Origin: Paraglomus occultum
Taxonomy: Eukaryota > Glomeromycota > Glomeromycetes > Paraglomerales > Paraglomeraceae
Reading direction: 5' to 3'
NCBI GenBank assembly: GCA_910592205.1
Contig: CAJVPJ010001295.1
Coordinates: 1-10,722, forward strand
DNA length: 10,722 nt
The translations under genes and the position numbers were made by a program. Positions 1 to 9,065 of this stretch are shown here, piece after piece. Under the pieces are notes generated by a model. The model was not told the origin of the DNA. It did no database searches and was given only the letters and a program-made list of their open reading frames with translations. Position 1 is the stretch's first letter; each line of letters begins with the position of its first letter.

Positions 1-89
1 CTGTATATTTTCCTGTGACCTTTAACAAAATTTCTCCCCACCCTCTTTTCATAACTAATTCCTTTTGCCTACTTCACATAACCATTCAG

Positions 90-2187
90 GTTGGTCCACC
101 AGCTCGAGATGTAGCCAGACATTTTGTGCAGAGATGGAACTTTATTAAAGATTCCAAGGCATACGGTCGTGAGAGTTTACCTTTCTTGGTGCCAAAAGGC
201 GAATACGTTAGTACACGTGATGAGTCCAAGTTTAAAGGCTCATGTAGAGTACAGTTGCTCAGGAGCAGTTCTGCATGGAGTAGTGGGATCAAGCTTGAGG
301 TATTGGATAGTACTTTGTGAAGAGCAAGCCGGATTAAACGACTTTAATTACTAATTGAATGGCTTTTGTAGAATTCTATTTATAACGCTTATTGTCATTT
401 AATTCGAAATGCAAAACATTTTATATATATCGAGAACCAATTCTTTAGTAAGTTTTTCAGTCGGAACTTACGTTATAATACTTGACGAGAATACCATTAA
501 CAGTAACTATCTTTCGTCATTAGTAACTTCTTCAGAAAAAGACACCAACAGCGTTGTCAAGAATAGAATAGGCGCGGTAAGATTCAATAGCGTTTACCAA
601 GACGTTGAAACGACTCGAACGTATTTCTTTGAGTAATTAATGCTTTACCAATTTTATATAGTTACTTTTCGAACGTATCAAAGAAGCGCACGAGAAAAAT
701 GAGAAATTTCGCGTTATTGTAGTGATGCCTCTATTACCAGCATTTGAAGCCGATTTAAACTCAAATGATGCTGGAACTATTCGGTAATTAACACTTTGTT
801 TGAACCTCTCGTTCTTTTGCATGGTTATTTGATTAACTTTTCATTTCTCTGTGCAGCATGGTAATGCACTGGCAATACGTGTCAATATGCCGAGGAGGTA
901 AATCCTTGCTGGAGAAGATAGCTGCAGAAGGCATAAACCCGGAAGATTACATTAGCTTTTTTGCTCTCCGGAGTTACGATCGAGTTAACCAAATAAGTAA
1001 GGACACCGATAGTAAGAAAACAGAGAATGGCGATGCAGACAGTACACTCGGTTCAACGGAAAGCACGATTCATGTCCCCGATTCGATTGCGCAATATGCG
1101 ATGGACTATGCAGATGATGATAGTCATGAACGTAAGGACTCATTCTCGGATGAGAAATACGACCCTCATATAGAAAAAGGGTTGGGCGGAACTGAGCCTG
1201 TTCGCCCTACCGCTATGTTATCTACCGATCTCAAGCAAGCTTATGTTACCGAAGAATTATATGTGCATACAAAAGTATTGATTGTAGATGATAAATACGT
1301 CATTTGTGGATCAGGTGAGTGTGTTAATACCAGATATATACGCTTGCCCAACGATCATCCGTAATTAATTTCTGCTCTGTTTGCTACCCAAGCCAATTTA
1401 AATGATAGGTCTCAGTTAGGCAGCCGAGACTCTGAGGTTGCAATCCTTATCGAGGACACAAAGACTGTCAAATCAAGAATGAACGGTGAAGAGTATGATG
1501 CCGCCAAATTTGCATATACCTTGCGAGTAACGCTTTTCAAAGAACATCTGGGGCTTCTTCCACCACAACACCACAATACGATGGAACGGAGTAGTTTGCC
1601 TCCAATGAGCCGAGAAGAAATCGAGGCGTTCGCTCATGGTAAAGATGAGAGTGTGTCGCATATGTTCGATTATTCACCGGATGCACCAGATTCCAAGCAT
1701 CCGACAAAAGAGGATTTGATAGTGATGGATCCATTATCGGACAAGTTCTACAATTATTGGCTGGAGACTGCACGGACCAATACTGAAACGTATAGGGCTG
1801 TGTTCAGATGCATTCCTGACGATAATGGTGAGTTATTTGAATGCTACGCAGAGTGATCGAGTGTTACTCAAGAGGGGTTTGGGTAAAATTAGTGGTTAAT
1901 TTTGCGAATCATAAACCACGATGACTTTCAATGCATACTTTTAATTCATGCTTGTTTATGTAATTGCAGTTCGAACACTGGAACAATGTCGACAATTTGT
2001 TCCGGATCCTAAGACCGTTCCTGTTGGGCATGTTGCTAATACGCAGGCTTCTGCTGAAGATGTTAACGAGAAACTAAGAAAAATACGTGGACATTTAGTT
2101 GTATTTCCTACGCACTTCTTAGAAGAGGAAAACTTGCTTGGAAGTGTTATTGCAAGTGCTGTTACTCCAGCAGAAATTTTCACATAA
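90..2187 (+). CDS. PLD1: Phospholipase D, C-terminal part (5' end outside window)
   Basis: Phospholipase D hydrolyses phosphatidylcholine to phosphatidic acid and choline in membrane signalling and vesicle traffic. Exons are 90-299, 372-447, 524-576, 662-783, 857-1314, 1393-1827 and 1970-2187. They join in phase and give 523 visible residues. Family blocks seen in order are GPPARDVARHFVQRWNF at the start, IYIENQFF (residues 88-95), VVMPLLPAFEADLNS, MVMHWQYVSICRGG, and the second catalytic HKD motif (H291, K293, D298) followed by GSANLNDRSQLGSRDSE. The end has VPDPKTVPVGH and HLVVFPTHFLEEENLLGS, closing in PAEIFT. The first HKD motif and the usual PX/PH region must lie upstream. Positions 1-89 look like the tail of an intron ending in CAG. 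A Ser/Asp-rich linker (about residues 187-270) separates the conserved blocks. The family call is very secure; the first donor, GTATTG at 300, is weaker than the others. Confidence 0.95.
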
Positions 2188-2391
2188 TGATGAGTACCAA
2201 AGATATATTATATATTATATACTCAGACAGTTAACAAGATCAAAAGGATTGCCGGGCATATATGTATTCGTAGACGTGTACGCAAGATTGCTCGATAAAA
2301 CATAACTTAATAGATGCTGTTATTATTATTGTTGGCAGTAGAATTTTTTGTAGCATTAATGGACTAATTCGTGTGTTCTGCTATAATTGAT

Positions 2392-2397
2392 AATAAA
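2392..2397 (+). promoter_or_regulatory. Candidate poly(A) signal of the phospholipase D gene
   Basis: A canonical AATAAA lies 205 bases after the stop codon at 2185-2187 and is the first perfect hexamer seen there. Fungal poly(A) signals are loose, so this is only a plausible 3' end. Confidence 0.4.
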
Positions 2398-2565
2398 TCA
2401 TGTTAAAACAGAGGAAATGAATAGTTGTTATCCAGTAAGAGCCGATCCATAATACCCCCCAATAAAAAAATTAGTAGCAATCACCCGATGACAGGGAACT
2501 TCGGTTGATGAAAAAGGGTTATTTTTGGAATGCCGTTTATCATACTGATGTAAAGCCATTATCAC

Positions 2566-2600
2566 ATTTCGCGCGACATATAATATTTCAAGCGCGAAAT
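2566..2600. promoter_or_regulatory. Palindromic pair of E2F/SCB-like sites
   Basis: ATTTCGCGC at 2566-2574 and its exact reverse complement GCGCGAAAT at 2592-2600 flank a 17-base AT-rich spacer. Each arm contains TTTCGCGC, which fits the E2F consensus (TTTSGCGC) and also the fungal SCB element CGCGAAA bound by Swi4-type G1/S factors. The CG-rich core stands out from its AT-rich surroundings. No obvious ATG-started gene lies next to it, so the regulated target, if any, is unknown. It could also be a simple hairpin. Confidence 0.35.
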
Positions 2601-2616
2601 CATACTTCCCGTATAA

Positions 2617-2924
2617 TTTCGGCTACTTCATTTTTCACTTTTTGATGATGAAAGTGAGAATTTAGGCAATTACGAGAACACTTCATCTGTAAATAAAAGG
2701 GGTAAATATAAGCGTCGCTACATTCGAGTGAAAGACTCAGAGTTCTGGAAAAGATTTATAGCAAAGCTCAACAAGTAATAGATGCTGTGAGAATCCTTGT
2801 TGCAAAACGATCAGACACAAACACAACGTATTTCACTCGGGGATTAGTACAAGTTCTAATCAAACTTTCTGTTGGCCACTTGCAGCGCTTCTTTTTATTG
2901 ACCAATTCTCCCTTCGTTCTATAA
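2617..2924 (+). other. Possible gene relic: two overlapping open frames without ATG
   Basis: One frame is open from 2617 to the stop at 2776-2778 (53 residues). It ends in a basic, protein-like tail containing RGKYKRRYIRVKDSEFWKRF. A second frame is open from 2712 to the stop at 2922-2924 (70 residues) and contains VIDAVRILVAKRSDTNTTYF. Neither has a convincing start codon, and they overlap in different phases, as a frameshifted remnant or an unrecognised terminal exon might. I recognise no family. In DNA with so many stop codons the open length is mildly unusual, but chance cannot be excluded. Confidence 0.2.
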
Positions 2925-3843
2925 GCACTAAATTTGTATGCCTGCTAACGACCTTTATTCGGGTTGCAAGTTCATTTTTACAATCGATTTTAGGCTTAAC
3001 ATGCCAGTACTGATCGCGTGACTTGTTTATTAATTTGATGACAAGGAATTCCGTTTGCATCGCAGTTGCCTGACGCTGTCGCCGACATTGCAACCTCCAT
3101 TTCTAAGACCCACACTTTTATGTCAAGAAATGAACAGTGTAACACTTTTATTTCCAAGGCTATGTTACATGCTAAATTTAACATATCTGCAAGAGGTGAA
3201 ATAAAGAATGTCAGTATATTTTGGGAAAGGTGTGTTTGTTATAACTAATACAAATGGACTAATTTAGATTAGTATATAAAGTGTCGGGAATTACTGATTA
3301 TTAAGGCACAGATTAAGATATATCGAGCAGTATTTATATCCGTTATTGTTGACTATTATAGCAAAAACCCTCGAACTTACAATAAGGCTGTATTATTAGT
3401 CCAACCAATCTCGCAGGTTCTTGGCGGTTTACATTCTCCGCATGCCCTTAGAAATTTTGAACCTTGATCGACAGTCATATGTATAGTAATAGCACAAACA
3501 GGATATCCCAATCTAGAAAAGCTTGCATCTCAATAGTTTTGTATTGTAACAGTCAAAAAATGATAGATATTAATATCCATCAACCTACAATATCACTAGC
3601 GATGAGCAAAATCATTGACGGCAGAAAGTAACATAAGTCAATTCTATATTTACAACAGAGTCTTGTTTCAGATTCAGGTTATAAACTTAATTGCGCTCAT
3701 TTACCAAGGTGATCGATTGGTTATTGGTAAGATAATAACTTGACAATTCAAATTGAGGCTCATGATAGAATAAAGACCGAAATAGTTAATCAACAGAAAT
3801 TATTCAAAACATAACTAGTTAGCTGACATAACAAATATATGTC

Positions 3844-3868
3844 TTATATAATAATTTTATATAATAAT
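3844..3868. repeat. AT-rich tandem duplication of 12 bases
   Basis: TTATATAATAAT occurs twice, at 3844-3855 and 3857-3868, separated by a single T. It is a simple low-complexity duplication and no function is implied. Confidence 0.6.
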
Positions 3869-4707
3869 GAAACAATACGTATACGAATCATAAAGGTAAT
3901 AGATTATATAGTCACATTGTAATACCGGATTATTGTAATAGTCGATCCTATGTTCGCTGACTATTAGCTTTTGAGATACATCGAGTGAGGGCGTCAGACG
4001 GACACACTAATACACTTTGATCATACATCTGTCTTCACAATCAAGCAGAATCTCTTACCCGTACACAGATTTGTCTTTATTACACCAAATTGCTGAACTG
4101 TCATTGGTATTGAAGGCGTCTTAAACATTATAATTATGCATGGTGTGACTGATTCGATCGTGTGTGACCTGCATAGAAGTCTTTATCTTGTTCACTTATT
4201 TCTTAACCCCGACCGATCGGAGACAAGCGGTGTAAAAATGGCAGAAAGTCCAAGCTGTAATCTATTTTTTAATGAAGATTCATCAAGATAGATTAACACG
4301 TCCCAGTTTGCGTCATTACAAGGATACGACTGCATAGCTTTGGTAACAGGAAGACAAGTTAGGAAACATTAACAAACGACATTGAAACACCGAATGTGAT
4401 AATAAATTTGTGAATGAATCCCTACAAGATTATCAATGCTCGAATAAGTTTCGTCAATGTATGTTTTTTGGTGTCTCAAGGATAAACGATTTGCTACCGG
4501 AAGTAAATTCCTACAATGGCAATTGATCAACTACAGATGAAACGTCTCATAATGTTGATACACCTATAATTACGAATGGTGATTTTCACTAACCTCATGA
4601 AGTAAATAGTTTTTCCCTTTTTTTTTCTTCCGGGTCCGTAGCATTCTTAAATTTTACTTAAATTGGCAGCATGTGCAAAATAATATAAATATTCAAATTT
4701 CATCATT

Positions 4708-4757
4708 ACTTTCCTTGGTCCCTCTCCCCAATTTTCTTTTCCTCCTTCTCTCTTTGT
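4708..4757 (+). promoter_or_regulatory. Pyrimidine-rich tract upstream of the receptor-like gene
   Basis: An almost pure C/T stretch of about 50 bases lies roughly 285-335 bases before the ATG at 5041. CT-rich blocks are common near transcription starts of fungal genes, so it may mark the core promoter. No clear TATA box follows it. It could also be the pyrimidine tract of an intron in the 5' leader. Confidence 0.25.
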
Positions 4758-5040
4758 TGACGCGCGGCAATAGTCAATCGTCATGGTAGCAGATTTCAGA
4801 TACTGGTATAACATTGAATGTTGATATCAGAATTGTATATTACATATCATTGTAAAATAACCATAACAATCCTTTGTAACATATATTTCATTTAACAGCG
4901 AGTCACGCATAAGCAAAATCATTTACTCATTGATCGTATCAACCTTCACTTTCATCTTGTCCTTCTCTGCTTTTTCATATTAAATCGACAACGAAGATAC
5001 CCTCGATCATACCAGCAACCACCCTGCTCACGTATCAATT

Positions 5041-6365
5041 ATGCCGGCATATTCAGCATTCCTTGTAATACATATCATATTCGCCGCAGTGGCTATTCCG
5101 CTACTCTGCTACTCGTTGTATAAACTATACAGATCAAAACCGTTCAATACAAAATGGACATTATCTCACATCTATCTTACTTCACTGCTAATAACAATAT
5201 TCTGTCTGCCTACCTCACTCGTACATGGGACTAACTTGTTTGTACTTTCGCCGGCTGACAAAAATACAACCGTTGTAAATATTGCCGATAAAATCCTTCC
5301 GGCCCATTCGCCTCTATGTGTGATTCAAGCCCAGGTTCTCTCGTTCCTTCTTTCGCCATATATCCTACTACCTGTCCTCTTGTCTTTCTACACGTTCAAC
5401 GCAATACGGAAAAATAAAGCTTCTCTCGAATCACAGAGTTTTAAGTATGCAGCTATCGCTATATGGGGACTTGGAGGTGTGATCTTGATTGGAAATATCC
5501 TTTCGTGGCATTCTCAAATAACTCAAGAGGAAAACACGCATCATAATCACGACCTTACGAGAAGAAATGAATCTGAGGGAATACAAGCAAGAGGATGGGT
5601 ATGCCAAGCGCATTATGTTAATAATACGTTTACGTATGTAATTGATGGTGTGTTCTCTTTGGCTTTATTTACTGGTTTAGTCCTTTCAGGTGAGTAATGA
5701 TTAGTTAGTTGACCATCATCTTATCATGTGATAAAGACCATATACGGTTGGGCGAATTAGTTCCTGAAAGCATATGATACACTGTTGTTTAAAAACGCGC
5801 GTAAATGAGAATTCTGATATAATAATGACGTTAACGTGTTGAATTTTTTTTTTTTACCAAATTCAAACCTCAGTCATGTCATTCTCCATGATATTCAGTA
5901 TCTGGCGGAGACAGATACGAAGACATGCTATTGGATTCAGGTCGGTGATGCAAGAATCTAATCCGGGCAGTTCACGAGTACACGCATACAATATACGTGA
6001 CTATTACCATAAAATTTATATTTCTTATCAGATTTTTTTAATCTAACATCTCACTTGTTTCTTTATTAAAAAACAGATACTCGATCTGTATAACTTTTGC
6101 AACGTTTTTCTTTACCGCGACTCACTTACCGATCTTTATCCTTTCTGGTCTTATCTTCTCCATCGATCCCAACGGGTCGATCATCCCTCGTTCCTTTATT
6201 ATGTTCTCATCATGCGAGATCCTCGTGGGAATTTACCTCCTTTTGATTCTTGGCGGTACATACGACGGGATGTATAGCGAGGAGAGTGAAGAACTGACTG
6301 GGAAGGATGGGTTAGAGGATGGAAGCATTACAGTCAGTGAGCTGAGGTTTACGTATTTCGTGTAA
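5041..6365 (+). CDS. Seven-transmembrane GPCR-like receptor (family not recognised)
   Basis: The exons 5041-5689, 5874-5940 and 6077-6365 join in phase to 334 residues. Seven hydrophobic segments are visible, at about residues 5-28, 41-62, 93-118, 136-156, 198-227, 240-266 and 276-300. Positive charges fall in the loops expected to be cytoplasmic (YKLYRSK after TM1, AIRKNK after TM3, WRRQIRRH after TM5), giving an outside N-terminus and an inside acidic tail. C93 at the start of TM3 and C188 in the second outer loop match the classical GPCR disulfide. NxT/S sites at N75, N176 and N194 lie in predicted outer loops. The role would be surface sensing through a G protein, but the ligand is unknown. 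The second donor (GTCGGT at 5941) is weak, but it is the only one I found that restores phase into TM6. Intron 1 has a T12 tract near its acceptor. Confidence 0.75.
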
Positions 6366-6390
6366 AAACTTGGTCTTTTCAGTATATATG

Positions 6391-6494
6391 GTATGGGATT
6401 TCTGATGCTGATGATACTAACGTCTACTTACTGAATCGGTTCGAGTAATAGTAGTAGTAGCTATTATTGTCTCTTATTTCATCGTATTTCCCAG
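6391..6494 (+). other. Candidate intron in the 3' untranslated region of the receptor-like gene
   Basis: A GTATGG donor at 6391, a perfect TACTAAC branch site at 6415-6421 and a TTTCCCAG acceptor ending at 6494 lie just after the stop codon. A second strong acceptor, with a T-rich tract and CCAG, ends at 6536. The branch-to-acceptor distance of about 70 bases is long, which weakens the case. Confidence 0.25.
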
Positions 6495-6642
6495 GTTATT
6501 CCTATTTTATCATTCAAATGTCTTTTTTTTTTCCAGTACATTGAACTGTTCTTGTAGATCAAGATCAGATGTAAATTGTTTCATCTTTATCGGACCATCA
6601 AACGCACGATCACCCGGTTTTCTCCTGTGTGAAACTTTTGCG

Positions 6643-6648
6643 AATAAA
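6643..6648 (+). promoter_or_regulatory. Candidate poly(A) signal of the receptor-like gene
   Basis: A canonical AATAAA lies about 280 bases after the stop at 6363-6365. A G-rich motif follows 34 bases later, an arrangement that fits a 3' end with a downstream pause element. Confidence 0.45.
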
Positions 6649-6681
6649 CGATATCAGGTGCTTATGCTCGTGAATAGATAA

Positions 6682-6700
6682 GGGGTGGGTGGGTTGAGGG
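6682..6700 (+). other. G-quadruplex motif
   Basis: Four G runs (GGGG, GGG, GGG, GGG) are separated by loops of 1, 1 and 4 bases, which is a textbook motif for a stable parallel quadruplex. It is isolated in AT-rich DNA and lies on the sense strand just beyond the AATAAA at 6643. G-rich elements after poly(A) sites are known to pause RNA polymerase II; that this one does so is inference. Confidence 0.65.
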
Positions 6701-7302
6701 CCAGAACCAAACAAGGGATTTATTATGAGACCCTATATTTAAATATACTGTAAATATGATAGCACTATTTAAATTGTTAAACTGCTGAGATAAATTTAGT
6801 TCGCGTATTTTACAACCTTTGCCTATGAAACTTCCTCTTTATTTGAACAAGTCTTCCTTATAAATGGTCACTTCCACGCTTAATACTCCCAGAATGTAAT
6901 TTTTATCATCTGGCTGTAACACCAAATAAGGTTACTCGGTCAGATAAGCCATACCATATATGGATCTAATTAATACTATTTGCGTCATCAATAAGGTGAA
7001 TCTTAACCGTAACGTGAATCTGAAATGGCGTTATTGTTAAAGTTGTATCTATTACTATAATGTTCTATTTGCAATTGGTGAATATTCCATTACTGCATTG
7101 CTTATTGGCTCTTTAACAAATTGCAGACATGGTGAATCACCTGCTTCTATATAACAACAGCGGGTACGGTAAACCAACAACCAACATTCCTTGTACAGCG
7201 ACTGATTGCATTCGTGGGAAATTGGAATGTAATTAGAGTTAACGCAAAAAACAACAAACATTAAATAAATTAACTCGATACTTTAAAGCATTTATATTCG
7301 GC

Positions 7303-7330
7303 ATTGGTTGCAACTAAACCCCCTTATAAA
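7303..7330 (+). promoter_or_regulatory. Core promoter of the F-box gene: reversed CCAAT box and TATA box
   Basis: ATTGG (CCAAT reversed) lies at 7303-7307 and TATAAA at 7325-7330, continuing into a run of A. The TATA box is 45 bases before the ATG at 7370. Transcription would then start roughly between 7350 and 7365, giving a very short leader. This supports the ATG at 7370 as the start. Confidence 0.5.
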
Positions 7331-7369
7331 AAAACTAGCCCATTGTTAACGCTCAACCCTTCAGACATC

Positions 7370-8161
7370 ATGTCCATTCCCCATGAATCAACGCGACTTC
7401 TCCGCAAACAGAATGATCATCAACGCCATCGGGTCCGTCTTCCCACCGAACTCTTATACCTGATAATAACTCACCTCTCAACTCTTCCCTACCCCGAAAA
7501 AACTCTCTATGCGTGTGCACTTTCGACGCGTGAACTCTGTCTTTACACAATTCCTTTTCTTTGGTCACAGCCTTTCAACTACGCGTCGAGAGAGAACAAT
7601 TACAAAATCATAGACGCGTATCTGAGCTTTTTCACCGACGAAGAAGACTACAATCTTGACCCAGAGGTACCCATAGTCAAAAGGCACACTCCTTTGTTTC
7701 CCTATGCGTCTTTTTTAAAGAGCTTGGAGTTTTCGAATATGATTGCGTCGGTCATGAGCTGGTGCCAGAAGGAGGGAGTTCGAGCGAGATTGGACAGTTT
7801 GAGTGTGACTGAGTTGGCTGAAGGGAATAGTGACACGGATCGAACGGATAATGCTGACGAGGATAGTCTGTTTGATGCCAGAACCTTTCTGCGCGAATAC
7901 TATCGCGTGCGAAGAATCGAGGAACAAGTAACCCACGGGCTATTGCTACACTTTATCAAGAATAATGCTAAAATCCATACTCTCCAGATCATTGGACCAG
8001 AAATGTCCTATGGGTATCACGTGATGCTTATGGAGCCAGAAATAATGAACTTGTTCGAGTCATTAAAGACAATTGAAGTAGCGAGCGATGGTGATGACAG
8101 CGACGATAATGAGAGGAGTGAATTGATAGATGAATTAATTTTAACTTGTAAAACACGGTAA
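7370..8161 (+). CDS. F-box protein of Glomeromycotina style, probably shortened
   Basis: F-box proteins bind Skp1 and bring targets to SCF ubiquitin ligases. From the ATG at 7370 the product is 263 residues. The F-box spans about residues 24-70, with LPTELLYLIITHL, then KTLYACALSTRELC and IPFLWSQPF; its Leu-Pro start and IPxLWxxPF end are the pattern of the large F-box families of arbuscular mycorrhizal fungi. A stretch resembling that family follows (RHTPLFPYASFLKSLEF), then weak leucine-rich-repeat-like pieces (KIHTLQII, SLKTIEV) and an acidic patch (DGDDSDDNE). The stop TAA (8159-8161) sits inside a perfect donor, CG|GTAAGT, at 8158. Family members usually continue with more repeats, so this is either a truncated copy or the first exon of a gene whose next exon I could not find. 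Splicing to the strong acceptor ending at 8657 would add only a few residues. Confidence 0.75.
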   Translation: MSIPHESTRLLRKQNDHQRHRVRLPTELLYLIITHLSTLPYPEKTLYACALSTRELCLYTIPFLWSQPFNYASRENNYKIIDAYLSFFTDEEDYNLDPEVPIVKRHTPLFPYASFLKSLEFSNMIASVMSWCQKEGVRARLDSLSVTELAEGNSDTDRTDNADEDSLFDARTFLREYYRVRRIEEQVTHGLLLHFIKNNAKIHTLQIIGPEMSYGYHVMLMEPEIMNLFESLKTIEVASDGDDSDDNERSELIDELILTCKTR

Positions 8162-9065
8162 GTAACCAAATAAATTTGTAAAGGTTTTTCGCTTGATAAA
8201 AAGTTGAGAAGAGTTTTTAACCGTCATGTGTGAACCGTTAATATTTTGTAATAATAGTGATCATGGCGAATAGTGTGTATACTAATAAAATCCATGTAAA
8301 TAATCGAGCATGCTTAGAGATAGTATTCCAATTATCTTTATGCAAAATAATAAATAGCAATTGTATCGACACAAAGACAATGTTGATATTGTACACGTAA
8401 TCCAAATAGTTAGCACTGGTTTATGAATTGGGAGATTTTACTCACTATGTTGAATATTCTCACACCATAACTACTACTAATCGAGAAGGTCAAAAATCAG
8501 TAATCATAGCCTTAATGAAAAGAAGCTGTTGCAATTGGCTAAAGGGACTACACATCTGTGAAGGTTCCATCATTGTAGGCACTTTGAATATGCAAGTAAT
8601 AATAGTAATAATCATGAACATGGTTAATTTAGCTTATTGTCTTTTTTTTCTTCTCAGTTTTCTTTTTCGACAATCATACGAGTAGAAATCGCAATCTCAT
8701 CCATACTTTCATTCAGTAGTTTGTTCGGTTTCTCAAACAGTTCCAGTGTACGTATGCCAAGACTATTCGCCGTTTATTATTATCAGTTAAGTTCCTGGCT
8801 CTTTTCTAATTTTGTGGCTCCCGGACAGTCCGTTTCCAAGCCGTTTTTTTTTTCATCGTATCATAGTTGCATAAGGAAATATATTTTCTTGCTTTCTCAC
8901 TTAACTGGCTATAATTGTCTTGACCGGATTAATAGTTTTCACCTTCTTTACTGGTGGGTAGATCAGTAGATCTTTCAATCATCGGGTAAACTTATTAATA
9001 TCGAGTCTTATTCGTAGCACTTTATTGGAACCGACTTCGCGACAATCAAGATCAGGATTTCACCA
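8162..9065. other. Intergenic region between the F-box and SNRNP25 genes
   Basis: No recognisable exon is present. The open frames at 8428-8685 and 8637-8969 begin at non-ATG codons or read low-complexity Phe/Ser-rich sequence from T-rich DNA, and show no F-box repeat pattern. A strong acceptor-like site (T-rich tract then TTCTCAG) ends at 8657. A reversed CCAAT box (ATTGG) at 9024-9028 precedes the next gene by about 40 bases. Confidence 0.55.
8169..8174 (+). promoter_or_regulatory. Candidate poly(A) signal of the F-box gene
   Basis: AATAAA lies 8 bases after the stop, with further copies at 8284-8289 and near 8349. The cluster suggests that transcription ends here and favours the short, unspliced 3' end of the F-box gene. 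Confidence 0.35.

Larger units (their letters stand above)
2358..3403. repeat. Scattered 9-12 bp repeat TGGACTAAT (two direct copies, one inverted)
   Basis: AATGGACTAATT occurs identically at 2358-2369 and 3253-3264. The inverse, ATTAGTCCA, lies at 3395-3403. The second and third copies therefore form 9-bp inverted ends around a 149-base AT-rich segment (3255-3403). This is the shape of a very small MITE, but no target-site duplication is evident outside it. Chance is a fair alternative in AT-rich DNA. Confidence 0.3.
2188..5040. other. Long gene-poor intergenic region (about 2.85 kb)
   Basis: No convincing protein gene is visible on either strand. The longer open frames (2860-3093 and 2996-3184 on the minus strand, 3066-3248 on the plus strand) are short, overlap one another, mostly need non-ATG starts and show no family motif. 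Smaller signals inside are listed separately: a palindromic E2F/SCB-like pair, ATG-less open frames at 2617-2924, a scattered TGGACTAAT repeat and an AT-rich tandem duplication near 3844. A pyrimidine-rich tract sits before the next gene. The region could hold promoter and 5' leader DNA for the receptor-like gene, non-coding RNA, or decayed insertions. Confidence 0.6.
6366..7302. other. Intergenic region between the receptor-like and F-box genes
   Basis: This stretch holds the 3' UTR signals of the upstream gene, a short TAG repeat near 6449-6460, the G-quadruplex motif and then AT-rich DNA. The minus-strand open frame at 7055-7261 shows no family motif and looks like chance. I see no gene. 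Confidence 0.6.

Noticed and set aside
448-460. A 13-base GT...CAG segment as a mini-intron in phospholipase D
   Set aside because: Too short to be an intron, and the frame after it soon stops. The intron 448-523 restores ITSSEKDTNSVVKNRIG, which matches the family.
2860-3248. Short open frames on both strands at 2860-3248
   Set aside because: They overlap one another, mostly start at non-ATG codons, have no family motif and no splice structure.
4199-4216. TTTCTTAAC, a near match to the U12 branch site
   Set aside because: It lies in gene-free DNA with no matching U12 donor or coding exon around it.
5493-5510. ATATCCTTT, a perfect U12-type 5' splice site, inside the receptor-like gene
   Set aside because: The frame is open and needed here (end of TM4 and second outer loop with C188). 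No good TCCTTAAC branch site with an acceptor follows, so it is most likely chance.
7304-7369. N-terminal extension of the F-box frame back to 7304
   Set aside because: The codon at 7304 is TTG, not ATG, and the extension would run through the CCAAT and TATA boxes. The first ATG at 7370 fits better.
8637-8969. Phe/Ser-rich open frame after a strong acceptor at 8657
   Set aside because: The composition reflects T-rich DNA, the start is not at a sensible ATG, and it does not continue the F-box protein in phase.
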